The notes: generated by a model from the sequence alone, not told the origin. A stretch of DNA of 64,000 nt from Cognataquiflexum nitidum (GCF_022538055.1 NZ_JAKZAM010000009.1:62001-126000), one strand, 5' to 3'; positions 26,300 through 35,447 are shown, numbered from the stretch's first letter. Numbers and translations: made by a program.

Positions 26300-26420
26300 C
26301 TAGCATTTTTTTACTTGACGTTTTTAAACCCAATAATAATTGCCAAAAGGGTCAATAACTCCTGAATGCCTGTCTTTCTAAGGCATTTCTTCTGTTTCGT
26401 TTTCCATTGTCAATATTATT
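26300..26420 (-). pseudogene. VOC-domain gene remnant (C-terminal end)
   Basis: On the minus strand one frame reads a fragment ending DRHSGVIDPFGNYYWV then stop, the C-terminal hallmark of PhnB/glyoxalase-type VOC proteins. An in-frame TAG occurs a few codons earlier and no start is present. Only the tail of the gene survives, distinct from the neighbouring VOC remnant. Confidence 0.6.
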
Positions 26421-26432
26421 TACAGGCTGCGA

Positions 26433-26730
26433 TTAAAAATAGTTGCCTGGATCGTCTTTGAACATGGCTTCAGTTCCATAAAAATTCTTTTGTTGGTGCT
26501 TTGATAAATTCAACACCTTTTGCTTTGAGCTCTTCGTAGGTGGCAAAAATGTCTTGGCAGGTAAAACTCCGCATCCAAACACACCTGCATTGATAAGTCT
26601 AATTAAGCTTTCTGCTACATTTTTGGGAAATATTTTACTCACTTTAACCGGAAATAATTCCAACTGCAAATCATTGAACAGAAGCACAAAGCTCCAAGGT
26701 TGCACACTACCCACCAAGCCCCGCTATTGT
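26433..26730 (-). pseudogene. frameshifted VOC-domain gene
   Basis: Two overlapping minus-strand frames together give a VOC C-terminal half. One frame has FTCQDIFATYEELKAKGVEF continuing to IKAPTKEF. The other continues FYGTEAMFKDDPGNYF to a stop. The switch occurs at a run of five T (four expected) near 26480-26486, a one-base insertion. A further frame change lies upstream near GVFGCGVLPAK. The gene is therefore broken. Confidence 0.7.
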
Positions 26731-26805
26731 TGGCTTTACCATGTTGTGCCGCCGTGCTTTTAATTTCATTTATTTCGTCCGTTAATTTAAATTTCAATTC
26801 CAAGG

Positions 26806-26902
26806 GTTTCAAATAAAGGTAATCGGACAAGCATTGTGTTTACACGCAGGTTGGGGTGCAGTTTGATGGCGGTGAATCCCGGAGTTTCTTGGTTGATTTG
26901 TT
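26806..26902. repeat. direct repeat, copy A, flanking fic
   Basis: The 85-base core at 26818-26902 matches 28207-28291 without gaps and with five mismatches. Weaker similarity (GTTTCAAAT) extends to 26806 / 28193. It contains GGTAATCGGACAAGCATTGT and GTGAATCCCGGAG. It ends 22 bases beyond the fic stop codon. Confidence 0.85.
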
Positions 26903-26924
26903 GCCGCTGTGCGGGTGCCGGTGT

Positions 26925-28055
26925 TTATTTTTCATTTATTTTTGGTATTCTTATGTTTTTTGGACTTACTATAACATAATTTGTTTTCTTTCCGCTGTCT
27001 TCTGTTTTCAACATTTCTTTTGTGACTAAATCCTGCAAATCTCGCAAGGCTGTGTCTGTAGAGCATTTGGTAAGTTTCGCGTAGGTTGATGTTCGTAAAA
27101 AGCCAACTTTTTTACTGTAATTGTCATAAAGATAATTAATTACAAGCCGTTGTCTTTCGTTAACGTTTATCGACTTGTGTCTGCCCCAAAAGTGTGCTTT
27201 ATCCAAAATGATTTCCAAATTTTGTTCACTTGAAATTAACGCTCTTTCAAAACAGCCAAGAAACCATTCTACATATTTTGTGATGTCCGATGTTCCTTTT
27301 TGTGTTTCTTCAATAATGTTGTTATAGTATTTATGCTCTTTGAAGATTTGGTTTGATAAGCTATAAAAACGAATTTTACTATTATCGCTTTTTGCTAACC
27401 ACATATCAAAAATCGCTCTCGCTATTCGTCCGTTGCCGTCATCAAAAGGGTGAATCGTAACAAACCAAAAGTGAGCAATGATAGCTTTCAAAACTAAGTC
27501 TAAACTTGTATCACTATTCAGCCAATTTAAAAATTGTTCCATTTCGTGCTGAACCTTGTCGGCTGATGGTGCTTCAAAATGTATTTTTTCCTTACCAAAA
27601 TTGCCCGAAACCACCTTCATACCGCCTGAACGATATTTGGCAACATCTATTTGCTGAAAACCACTAAAACCTGTTTGGAAAAGTGAGTTATGCCAACCTA
27701 AAAGGCGTGTTTCGGAGAGTGGTTTGTCGAAATTTTGTGTAGCATCTAAAATGACATCAACAATTCCTTCAATGTTTCGGGATGTCTTTATAAAATCAGC
27801 ATTTTCAATACCCAATTTTCGGGCGATAGACGAGCGAACAAGTTTGGGATTTAAAAATTCACCTTCAATTCTTGATGTATCTACAACATCTAGTATAAGC
27901 GATTCCAAAGTGGCACGCTCTATAAAATCGAAACCTAAACTTTCCATACGACCCAATAAACGTCCTTGTAAATGCCTTACAGAAGCCAAGATGGGTGTTA
28001 ACTTGTCGTTATCCCAAATGAAGTTTGTCCAGTTTTCTCTTTCGTGTATGTACAT
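26925..28055 (-). CDS. Fic-family protein with DUF4172 N-terminal domain
   Basis: A 376-residue Fic protein, usually an AMP-transferase acting on protein hydroxyls. The catalytic motif HPFDDGNGRIAR is at 202-213, intact with His, Asp/Gly-Asn-Gly and Arg. The N-terminal DUF4172 region carries SRIEGEF at 61-67, the (S/T)xxxE inhibitory helix of class II Fic proteins. A C-terminal winged-helix-like segment (about 315-360; STYAKLTKCSTDTALRDLQDL) suggests DNA binding. ATG at 28055 was preferred over a GTG three codons upstream. The gene is framed by ~97-base direct repeats. Confidence 0.93.
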   Translation of the reverse strand: MYIHERENWTNFIWDNDKLTPILASVRHLQGRLLGRMESLGFDFIERATLESLILDVVDTSRIEGEFLNPKLVRSSIARKLGIENADFIKTSRNIEGIVDVILDATQNFDKPLSETRLLGWHNSLFQTGFSGFQQIDVAKYRSGGMKVVSGNFGKEKIHFEAPSADKVQHEMEQFLNWLNSDTSLDLVLKAIIAHFWFVTIHPFDDGNGRIARAIFDMWLAKSDNSKIRFYSLSNQIFKEHKYYNNIIEETQKGTSDITKYVEWFLGCFERALISSEQNLEIILDKAHFWGRHKSINVNERQRLVINYLYDNYSKKVGFLRTSTYAKLTKCSTDTALRDLQDLVTKEMLKTEDSGKKTNYVIVSPKNIRIPKINEK

Positions 28056-28057
28056 AA

Positions 28058-28104
28058 TTTTCACCGCAAAGTATGCGGTTAAAATACATCTTTTTCACCG
28101 CAAA
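28058..28104. promoter_or_regulatory. candidate autoregulatory operator of fic
   Basis: TTTTCACCGCAAA occurs at 28058-28070 and again at 28092-28104, exactly 34 bases apart, with an inverted TGCGGTT between them at 28074-28080. The first copy touches the fic start codon. Fic proteins with a C-terminal winged helix can repress their own genes, which would fit. Confidence 0.5.
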
Positions 28105-28192
28105 CGAATTTTTTACTTCTAAAATCTTTAATTGTCAGTTAGTTTATTGCTTGCAGGGTTTGGGGTTATTTGAATTACGGGAACCCGTGAGT

Positions 28193-28291
28193 GTTTCAAA
28201 TCAACAGGTAATCGGACAAGCATTGTGTTTACACGCAGGTTGTGGTGAGGTTTGATGGCTGTGAATCCCGGAGTTCCTTGGTTGATTTGTT
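28193..28291. repeat. direct repeat, copy B, flanking fic
   Basis: Partner of the repeat at 26806-26902. Start-to-start distance of the cores is 1389 bases, enclosing fic and its operator. The preceding ACGGGAACCCGT (about 28177-28188) is a short hairpin present only here. Confidence 0.85.
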
Positions 28292-28422
28292 TGTGAATGT
28301 TGAATGGAGTTGTCCAATGGGCCTTTTATTTGATTTGGGATTACCTTCAATCCCGCTTCACCACCCGGATCCACTTAAATACCGGAAAGGCATTGAATTT
28401 CTAAAAGTATTTGGGATTTTTT
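28292..28422. other. gap right of the fic island
   Basis: No gene recognised. A small stem GGGATT / AATCCC at 28337-28354 lies just before the 3' end of the convergent-facing retropepsin-like gene. Confidence 0.4.
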
Positions 28423-29574
28423 CTATTTCAACCTGATCGGTTCAAAAACCAAGGAAGTGCCGTCCAATTTGGTGATGGTCATGGATTTTGGTTTGTTGGT
28501 AAATGACCACCTCATAAAATCACAGGCATCCGCAAAATCCTCCGCCCTGCGGCCGTTCACAGAAAGGATTTCCTCTCCGATGCTGAGCATGATGTCTTCA
28601 GGGACTGCCCCGATGGATTTGCTCATGACGACAAGTTTTCCCTCTTGGTAATGCACCCCGACTTGGATCGGATCTTTGAACTTCACCGCTTCCCGCATGC
28701 GGAGGTGGTAGGTAGCTTCAGAATTGTTGATGACCAGGCTGCTGCCCAAAGTTTTGAAAAAACCAATGCCCAGTTTTGGTCCAGAGCTACCCTCAAAGCT
28801 GACCGGAATACCGTCAAAGTAATTTTCACCGATCTGTAGGCTGTCCACCAATACGGTCCTGGCGCTGTCGGTTTGGATACTCAATGCACCCATAGAACTG
28901 CTGATATCGGGATTGCTGAGTCCAAGGCTGTCCTTCAGAGACAGAAAATCCTGAAGTGATGGGTTGTTGGACGGAAAACTGAAAAACTGTGTATATCCTG
29001 TATCAATGAGGACATTTTCGATTTCTTGTCCGGCAAGCTTTACTGTCACAAAAGGCCTCTTATTGAAAAAATAAACCGGAATCGTTGTCCATTCATTTTC
29101 GATAGAAAAGGGGGTTTTCGAAAAACGGATAACGTTTTTTTCAAAATCAATCTCCCAATTAAGCTGACGGATGATGTCCGAACCGAGCAGGTAATAATCC
29201 ATGCAGTAGAGGTAAGCCATGTCATTGACTAGGCTCCGGACTTTGGGAAAGGTAATCCCACCGATCCTGATTTCTTTGGTCAGTCCAGTCGGGACTTTGG
29301 CCACCTGCCTATTGGAATCACGCATTTTGATTTTTTTGCCTTTGACCTGCAGCCTTTCGGCTGGTTCGGCGAGGGTGTTTGCCAAGCCCATACTCGCGCC
29401 TGTATCGAAGGCGAAATCCGTTTCGACCCCGTTCATTTGGCCTTTGAAGACAAGCAAACCAGCATCTAAATGGAAAGGAAGAGAATAAACAGAATCGGAA
29501 ATGTTCTGTCCTTGTACCGTTTCACCGGACTTAATAGCAAGCAGGGCAAAGAATACAATCAGGAATCGTTTCAT
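28423..29574 (-). CDS. secreted retropepsin-like aspartic protease with two DTG motifs
   Basis: A 383-residue protein with a signal peptide. Two aspartyl-protease-like halves are visible: the first has FAFDTGAS (D57-T-G59), the second VLIDTGYT (D191-T-G193), each preceded by a hydrophobic strand and followed by strands resembling retropepsins. Residues about 300-370 look like a PDZ domain (LSIGEEILSVNGRRAEDF). The two halves may form one pseudo-dimeric active site, as in pepsin. It is annotated broadly in Bacteroidota as aspartyl protease family. Confidence 0.85.
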   Translation of the reverse strand: MKRFLIVFFALLAIKSGETVQGQNISDSVYSLPFHLDAGLLVFKGQMNGVETDFAFDTGASMGLANTLAEPAERLQVKGKKIKMRDSNRQVAKVPTGLTKEIRIGGITFPKVRSLVNDMAYLYCMDYYLLGSDIIRQLNWEIDFEKNVIRFSKTPFSIENEWTTIPVYFFNKRPFVTVKLAGQEIENVLIDTGYTQFFSFPSNNPSLQDFLSLKDSLGLSNPDISSSMGALSIQTDSARTVLVDSLQIGENYFDGIPVSFEGSSGPKLGIGFFKTLGSSLVINNSEATYHLRMREAVKFKDPIQVGVHYQEGKLVVMSKSIGAVPEDIMLSIGEEILSVNGRRAEDFADACDFMRWSFTNKPKSMTITKLDGTSLVFEPIRLK

Positions 29575-29689
29575 AAATACCAAAATAAGACTTTTTGAAA
29601 AATAATTTTTTGATTATTCTTTTCACCAGTTTCTAACCACAGTTTGTGTAGTGAAAATAAAGTTGAAATGCCATTGGCTTTGGACAAAG

Positions 29690-30847
29690 TCAGCCTGCCA
29701 ATAATCCAAATAAGAATACCGTCAGCATTCCCCAACTCGTACCTGTCACCATGCTCAATATGGCCAAAACGATCGCGTGGGGCATCAATTCTGTCTTATA
29801 TGCCGAAGTTACTGCGGGTGCGGTGGATATTCCTCCCAGATTTGCCATGCTGCCGATCGCAACCCAAGCTACGTTGGTATTGAGGATCCTAGCGACTAGA
29901 AGCATAAAACCGAAATGAAGCAACAGCCAAACCAATACAAGGATTACCAGATTGATCGGCAATGAAAGATTCTGAAAGTCCAGTTTTAGGCCAAGTATCG
30001 CCATAATCAGTACAATTGAAAAGCCCGCCATTCTCAGGACAAGCTTGTGATTCCAAGCAGGGATCAAGTTGCCCAAAAGAATCCCCACAACCGACAGTAC
30101 GACTATACCCATCAGAAAACTCATTTGGATGAAGAATGTAAGCACCATGATCATCAAAATACCACCCAAGGTCAACAGGTTGATCTTGAAGATACTTAAC
30201 CCATTTTTACTTTTAGGAGGTTCAACGACAGGGATTTCACTGTCAATTCCCCATGCGCGATTGATCTTTTCACTCCGTTTGATAAATTGAAACATCAGAA
30301 TGGTCCAGATATTTACCAGGATATTGTCCAGCACCAAGATAGATAGGAACAAATCCTCAGGCGTCTCCGCCAATTCCTTCAAAACAAGCTGACTTGTACT
30401 TCCGCCGATCCAACCCCCAACTATGGGCGCCAGACCTTTCCAATAAGCCTGTTCGAGAAACATCACATTGTTCTGTGGATCTATCATCCCAAAAATCACC
30501 ACGAGCAGTACGGGCAAAGTGGCGATTACAAAAGATCCTGAGACAAAAACAAGGATTGGTTTTATGCCCACAATCTTCAGTTGCCTGAATGACAAGGCAC
30601 TCATCACCGATAGGATGGTAAAAGGAATGATCCAGGTTTTGCTCCAGTCATGGAGAATTACCTTGGATAAGTCAATCCCAAAAGCATGGGTAAATGCCGC
30701 AGGAATCACGTAGGCAAACAAGATCGCCGGGAACCAATCAAGCAATGACTTGATCCTCTTGGATTTGGCTTTCCCTATCCAGGATACGAAGGCGACTGTT
30801 ACCGATACCAGTACGACGGAGATGATCAGAGATTGTGGGTCACTCAT
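29690..30847 (-). CDS. DUF819-family (YjcL-like) membrane protein
   Basis: A 385-residue integral membrane protein with about ten to eleven hydrophobic segments and the conserved GGWIGGSTSQLVLKELAET and MANLGGISTAPAVTSAYK repeats-related segments, placing it in DUF819. The family has internal duplication like bile-acid/sodium symporters and its substrate is unknown. It starts 8 bases inside the end of the M20 peptidase gene, so translation is probably coupled and a peptide or amino acid substrate is plausible. Confidence 0.88.
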   Translation of the reverse strand: MSDPQSLIISVVLVSVTVAFVSWIGKAKSKRIKSLLDWFPAILFAYVIPAAFTHAFGIDLSKVILHDWSKTWIIPFTILSVMSALSFRQLKIVGIKPILVFVSGSFVIATLPVLLVVIFGMIDPQNNVMFLEQAYWKGLAPIVGGWIGGSTSQLVLKELAETPEDLFLSILVLDNILVNIWTILMFQFIKRSEKINRAWGIDSEIPVVEPPKSKNGLSIFKINLLTLGGILMIMVLTFFIQMSFLMGIVVLSVVGILLGNLIPAWNHKLVLRMAGFSIVLIMAILGLKLDFQNLSLPINLVILVLVWLLLHFGFMLLVARILNTNVAWVAIGSMANLGGISTAPAVTSAYKTELMPHAIVLAILSMVTGTSWGMLTVFLFGLLAG

Positions 30848-32357
30848 AAGGCTGAGTTAAAATCCCAAGGCACATTTTTAAGCCCTCGTGAAAATTCCCG
30901 ATCCTCAGGTTTTCGTTTGGTGCATGGATATTGCTGTCGGGATTGGAAATCCTTACTGAGACCGCAGGTATTCCAAGGGTCGAAATAAAAGGTTCAATAG
31001 GTTGGGATCCTCCTGTGGCCTGCATACTGATATATGCCCCTTCGCCCAATGACTGATCCATTGCCAACCTCAACCAAATCCCTATCGGAGAGTCAAGGGG
31101 TGTTTTGAAAGGTTTTGACCCTATTCTTGACTCCAGTCTGATAAGTTTGGGGAATTGTTTTCTTTCAGCATCTGTGGGCAAAGAATCCAATATTTTGAAA
31201 CCACGGCCTTCAATATGGTCTTTTACCAATTGGATTTGCCGCTCAGCAGGTGTTTCTGTCACCAGTCTCATGTCGATCTCAGCGATTGCTTTGGAGGGAA
31301 TGATCGTCCGGACCTCTTCATCCACCCAACCGGCCTGTAGTCCCCGTACATTGAATGAAGGATATTGGAGGGATTCCTGATAAGTATCCCCGACCATTTC
31401 AGGTTGAAAAATCCCCATGGATTCCAGCATTTCGGTCCGATCTTCAGGTACTTTATTGATCAGTTCTTTTTGCTGACTGCTGAGGTTTACTCCCTCATAG
31501 AAGCCCGGAATCAATACCAGTCCATTTTCATCTTTCATGCTTGCCAACAGATGGGAAAGTGCAAAGACAGGATTTGGGGTAAAATTTCCATACTGCCCGC
31601 TGTGCATGTCGTTTCTGGGGCCAAATACGGTAAGTTTCAATGTTGCGATTCCACGGGCACCGAAAGTAATGTTTGGGATATTTCCCGGTGGCCGCGTCCC
31701 ATCCATGATCAGAATGACATCAGAGGCCAATAGATCACGGTATTGGGCCACCAATGATGGAAGGGTAGGGGAGCCAAGCTCTTCCTGAAAATCCATGATC
31801 ACTTTGATATTGAAAGCTGTAGGAATATTTTCTTGACGAAAAATCCTGAGGGACTGGATGAAGGCTACTGCCGGTCCTTTTGAGTCTGAAGCAGACCGGG
31901 CAAAGATCCTCCAATTTGGATCCCAGTCCTTTCGAAGAGCATTCCAATCTATCTCGTGACAATCAGCCCTGTCACAATTTTTGAGAACGGCGGTAAATGG
32001 ATTGGTCTGAAACCATTTGCTTGCATCTACGGGTTGCCCATCTATCTGAAGGTACACCAGAACTGTGGGTAATGTTTGATCCAATGTTCTTTCTGCAAGA
32101 AGGTATTTGACACCATCCGAGATGAGGACAGAGGTTTTAAAATCCAAAGATCCAAACTCTTCCTCACACCATTTGATATTTTGATCTATGTCGGAAGGTA
32201 TGCTTCCCAAATTGGAGAGGGCTAAAAAATCCCTGAGCGTATTGACTCCCTCAACCAAATAGGCATCCGCCAGTTTGGTTATTTCCTCTTTTTTCAAACT
32301 TTGACCGAAGCTCGGCAACAGAAACAAACTCAATGCAATTGTCGCAATAATTCTCAT
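30840..32357 (-). CDS. secreted M20-family metallopeptidase (dipeptidase-like)
   Basis: A 505-residue zinc peptidase with a signal peptide (MRIIATIALSLFLLPSFGQ). M20 landmarks are VYLQIDGQPVD near residue 103 (the metal-ligand loop is HxD in most relatives, here QID), RSASDSKGPAVAFI, MDFQEELGSPTL with the catalytic Glu pair, and the dimerisation domain with NDMHSGQYGN. The first metal ligand His appears to be Gln, which is worth noting. A longer start at 32414 or 32372 was rejected because it precedes the signal peptide. Confidence 0.85.
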   Translation of the reverse strand: MRIIATIALSLFLLPSFGQSLKKEEITKLADAYLVEGVNTLRDFLALSNLGSIPSDIDQNIKWCEEEFGSLDFKTSVLISDGVKYLLAERTLDQTLPTVLVYLQIDGQPVDASKWFQTNPFTAVLKNCDRADCHEIDWNALRKDWDPNWRIFARSASDSKGPAVAFIQSLRIFRQENIPTAFNIKVIMDFQEELGSPTLPSLVAQYRDLLASDVILIMDGTRPPGNIPNITFGARGIATLKLTVFGPRNDMHSGQYGNFTPNPVFALSHLLASMKDENGLVLIPGFYEGVNLSSQQKELINKVPEDRTEMLESMGIFQPEMVGDTYQESLQYPSFNVRGLQAGWVDEEVRTIIPSKAIAEIDMRLVTETPAERQIQLVKDHIEGRGFKILDSLPTDAERKQFPKLIRLESRIGSKPFKTPLDSPIGIWLRLAMDQSLGEGAYISMQATGGSQPIEPFISTLGIPAVSVRISNPDSNIHAPNENLRIGNFHEGLKMCLGILTQPYE

Positions 32358-32463
32358 TTTTGAAAGTAACATTAAATTTAAGGTGCATCCACATTGTAGC
32401 ACTTGCCCGACCAATTTCGAAATTTCCTAATTAAAACTGAACCTCAGACCTTTGATTTTCCTT

Positions 32464-32967
32464 TTACTTTTTTTTCCACCAGTCAGGCAAAGAATAATTC
32501 ACTTTTTTCACACTTTCAATTCTAAAAAGCAGCATCGGGAGAGTCACTCCCAAAGACAGCGCCAGGATAATAAAAAAGGTCATCACGCCATGATGGGCAG
32601 TTTTGGTGAGGACTTCCATTTCGGTATTGCTGACAAAAGAAATCAAGCCCAAAATGGTCCTATAGGCAAATGATCCCGGAATAAGCGGGATGACCGATGG
32701 AATACTGATCACAATCGGCGGAACATGCCTCCAATGGGATACAGGGATACTCGCAAAGCCGACAGCGGCAGCACCTGCAGCTGAGGCCATAATTATCCCG
32801 CCGCCAACACCCGGCAGAAGAACGCTAAACTTTAAAAATCCCGCCAAAGACCCACATAAAAAAACAGCAAACAATGCCCGTGCAGGGCTATTGAACAATA
32901 TGGCAAATCCCACAGCAGCACATCCGCACCAAAAAGCCTTGAATACGATATCCATCCAGTCTGTCAT
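32464..32967 (-). CDS. threonine/serine exporter ThrE, C-terminal half (DUF3815 type)
   Basis: About 167 residues with five hydrophobic segments, including LLPGVGGGIIMASAAGAAAV and ISIPSVIPLIPGSFAYRTI. This is the short subunit of split ThrE systems that export threonine or serine. The ATG at 32967 shares one base with the stop of the upstream half (TGATG), indicating co-translation. Confidence 0.85.
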   Translation of the reverse strand: MTDWMDIVFKAFWCGCAAVGFAILFNSPARALFAVFLCGSLAGFLKFSVLLPGVGGGIIMASAAGAAAVGFASIPVSHWRHVPPIVISIPSVIPLIPGSFAYRTILGLISFVSNTEMEVLTKTAHHGVMTFFIILALSLGVTLPMLLFRIESVKKVNYSLPDWWKKK

Positions 32968-33743
32968 CACAATACCTTAAAAATATAGAGTACAGTCGCC
33001 AATCCGGAAGCTATGGAAAAGGCATGTAAAAGGGCATTGATACCGCGATCTACACCATTGATGATATGGCCATCGATCAGGTCAATGATGGCATTGATCA
33101 ACAGCACGCCGGGTATCAAAAATAATATGCTTGTAGCAAATGCATGTTCTAAGTTGCTTTCTATCCCGATCTTCCAACAAATCCCGACGACTGCAGCAGC
33201 CACCACCGCACTGCCATAAGTGATCATAAAGGGATTGTATTTCTTGTGTACCATTTCCTGTTTAAAGAAAAGACCAACAGCCGTAGCCAAAAATGTAATG
33301 GCCATTTCTATAGAATTTCCTCCAAAAGTAAAGCAGAAGGCAGATCCTGCGATTCCTGTAAAAAGTAAAATGACGGGCCTTTTGTAGGTAGGGATGTCAA
33401 AGACCCTGTTGATGATTTTTTCCGATTCCTCCAGGCTGATTTTTTTCTCCGCCACATCCCAACTCAATTGACTTATGGCTGTGATAACTTTAAAATTGGC
33501 TCCTGGCAAGGTTGCAATGCTCCTTGATCCCGAGAAAATGTTGCCCCGAGTTTCCCGGTGGAGAGATATCGAAATGTTTCGCGTGCCCAGGTCCACATTG
33601 GCCTCATAGCCGTAGGCATTCGCAAACCTGGAAAGGTTGGTGATGACACGGCTGCTGCCGGCACCTGATTTGATCAGAGCGATCCCGGCCTGTAACAGGA
33701 GGTTTCCCAATCTGGCAGGTTCTTCTATGGTATGGCCTGTCAT
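32967..33743 (-). CDS. threonine/serine exporter ThrE, N-terminal half (DUF1212 type)
   Basis: A 258-residue protein starting MTGHTIEEPARLG. A cytoplasmic-type N-terminal domain (KSGAGSSRVITNLSRFANAYG) precedes about five membrane segments with AFCFTFGGNSIEMAITF and ATSILFLIPGVLLINAIID. It pairs with the DUF3815 subunit encoded next. The longer TTG-initiated frame to 33827 adds a stretch outside the family. Confidence 0.88.
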   Translation of the reverse strand: MTGHTIEEPARLGNLLLQAGIALIKSGAGSSRVITNLSRFANAYGYEANVDLGTRNISISLHRETRGNIFSGSRSIATLPGANFKVITAISQLSWDVAEKKISLEESEKIINRVFDIPTYKRPVILLFTGIAGSAFCFTFGGNSIEMAITFLATAVGLFFKQEMVHKKYNPFMITYGSAVVAAAVVGICWKIGIESNLEHAFATSILFLIPGVLLINAIIDLIDGHIINGVDRGINALLHAFSIASGLATVLYIFKVL

Positions 33744-33983
33744 TACTCGCTTGGAGGTTTGGTTTATTTTGCAAATTAAGGCTAAAAAGGGAGAAAGAAG
33801 TAAAATGATAGTCTTATCTAATCCCAATTTGCTGTATATCCTTTTCTAGATTTTGATTGATTTTGTCAGGAGTATAAGGGGTACAAGAATCCCAATTACT
33901 TGAGAGGCAATTTTATCTCGGAAAATAACAAGGAATGAAGGTTATTCATGACACTTTCAATCTGTCAAGCTGATTTTTTGAAT

Positions 33984-35447
33984 TTATTTTTTTGAACCTT
34001 CTATCAAGGCATCAAGCGCCTGTTGGTCAAATACAGTATTGGTCCTCCGGTCAAAAAGTCCTGAACCATTGTTGCCTGTCCCGCCTGCATCCCAATAAAA
34101 AGGCAAGATTCCATTTTTAATGGCCTGCTGTGTTACGTATTTGAGGTAAAATGCCCTAGAAGCCAAGTGGAGGTCTAGGTTTGTGCCTGTCAGTGTAAGC
34201 CTTCTGCCTACAGCATATTCGCCTAGAATCACAGGGACTCCTTTGTCCACAAATTTGGTCTTCATGAGCCGCATCATGCTGTCAACGGTAGCTTCTTCCC
34301 CCCATGTGGCATTTCGCGTAGGGTCCGTCAGGGAACGGAAATCCTTTCCCCAATAAAAAAACATGTTGCCCCAATTGGCATCTGCATCCATCAAACTAAA
34401 CTGAAATGGGGTGTAATAGTGGATTTCGGCCATCATCCTGTTTGGAATATTGTCAACAGGCAGGGAAGTCATTAGGGTATTGGTTTTTTCTATATCTGTA
34501 TAGGGCCCTTGTATGACCAATATCCTGTAACTGTTTCTTCCACCCGTAGACCGCACCGCATCCACAAAAGTCTGAAGGTAAGAGTTGAGCACTGCCATTT
34601 CTGTCGCATTTTCCACATTGGGTTCATTGGTGCCTGCAAACATCAGGTGCTCATCAAAATCCAGTAAATGCGTAGCGATCTGTTCCCAAAAGGCTTTTTG
34701 CTTGGCATTGTTTTCTGCCTGCTTGGCCAGAGTGACATTATTTTCCAGCCAACCCCCATCCCAATGGATGTTTAGGACCACATACATACCCTCGTCAACA
34801 CAGTATTGAACCACCTCCTTTACCCTATCCAGCCATTCGGTTTTGATCTTGGCGGTAGTACTGTTTTCCATATATTGGTTCCAGGAACAGGGAATACGGA
34901 TGGCATTGAATCCGTTTTGTTTGACCAATTGGATCAGTTCCGGTGTAATGAGTGGATTGCCCCAAGCTGTTTCGCCTCCGATGGCTTCCAATGAATTGCC
35001 TACATTCCAACCCAACTTGATTTTGGCAGCCAATTCTATCGCTGAACTTGACATGCCGCTTGCATCGGGTGGGATAGGAAAGGTATTGTAACTTGGATAG
35101 AGTTGGCCTTTCTGGCTTACTTTGATTTCTTTAGGTGCGGCATTCCCCGCTGTCAGGGTCAGAGTTCCTGTTCTGACGACATTCTCCGGATTGGCCAAAG
35201 CAGTGACTTCAATGGTGGCAGCCCCGCTTGTACCGGTACTTTTACTCAGCTGTATCCATGGCAGGTTTGATGTTATCTCCCACAAAGCTGCATTGGTAGT
35301 GATCGAAAAATCCGTAGTACCACCTTCTTCGGTAAATTCAAATTTTTCTTTTGAAACAGATACCGAAATCAGATCCTCTTTTTCACATCCGCTAAAAGCG
35401 AAAAAAGCAAACACAAATATCAATCTTACTAAAATCCGCAACATCAA
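33984..35447 (-). CDS. GH5 cellulase lipoprotein with BACON domain
   Basis: A 487-residue outer-membrane or surface lipoprotein (lipobox SGC21). A BACON domain (about 30-115) shows WEITSNLPWIQLSKSTGTSG and a VSQKG end. The glycoside hydrolase family 5 domain (about 130-480) has NGFNAIRIPCSW, the acid/base E275 in GTNEPN and the nucleophile E410 in ILGEYAVG. It cleaves beta-1,4-glucans or related polymers. No SusC/SusD pair or other CAZyme is adjacent, so it is not part of a classical polysaccharide-utilisation locus here. Confidence 0.93.
   Translation of the reverse strand: MMLRILVRLIFVFAFFAFSGCEKEDLISVSVSKEKFEFTEEGGTTDFSITTNAALWEITSNLPWIQLSKSTGTSGAATIEVTALANPENVVRTGTLTLTAGNAAPKEIKVSQKGQLYPSYNTFPIPPDASGMSSSAIELAAKIKLGWNVGNSLEAIGGETAWGNPLITPELIQLVKQNGFNAIRIPCSWNQYMENSTTAKIKTEWLDRVKEVVQYCVDEGMYVVLNIHWDGGWLENNVTLAKQAENNAKQKAFWEQIATHLLDFDEHLMFAGTNEPNVENATEMAVLNSYLQTFVDAVRSTGGRNSYRILVIQGPYTDIEKTNTLMTSLPVDNIPNRMMAEIHYYTPFQFSLMDADANWGNMFFYWGKDFRSLTDPTRNATWGEEATVDSMMRLMKTKFVDKGVPVILGEYAVGRRLTLTGTNLDLHLASRAFYLKYVTQQAIKNGILPFYWDAGGTGNNGSGLFDRRTNTVFDQQALDALIEGSKK

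Noticed and set aside
26806..28291. fic repeats as attC sites of a second cassette
   Set aside because: They lack a split palindrome at the ends and share no core with AACGTTTTGC.
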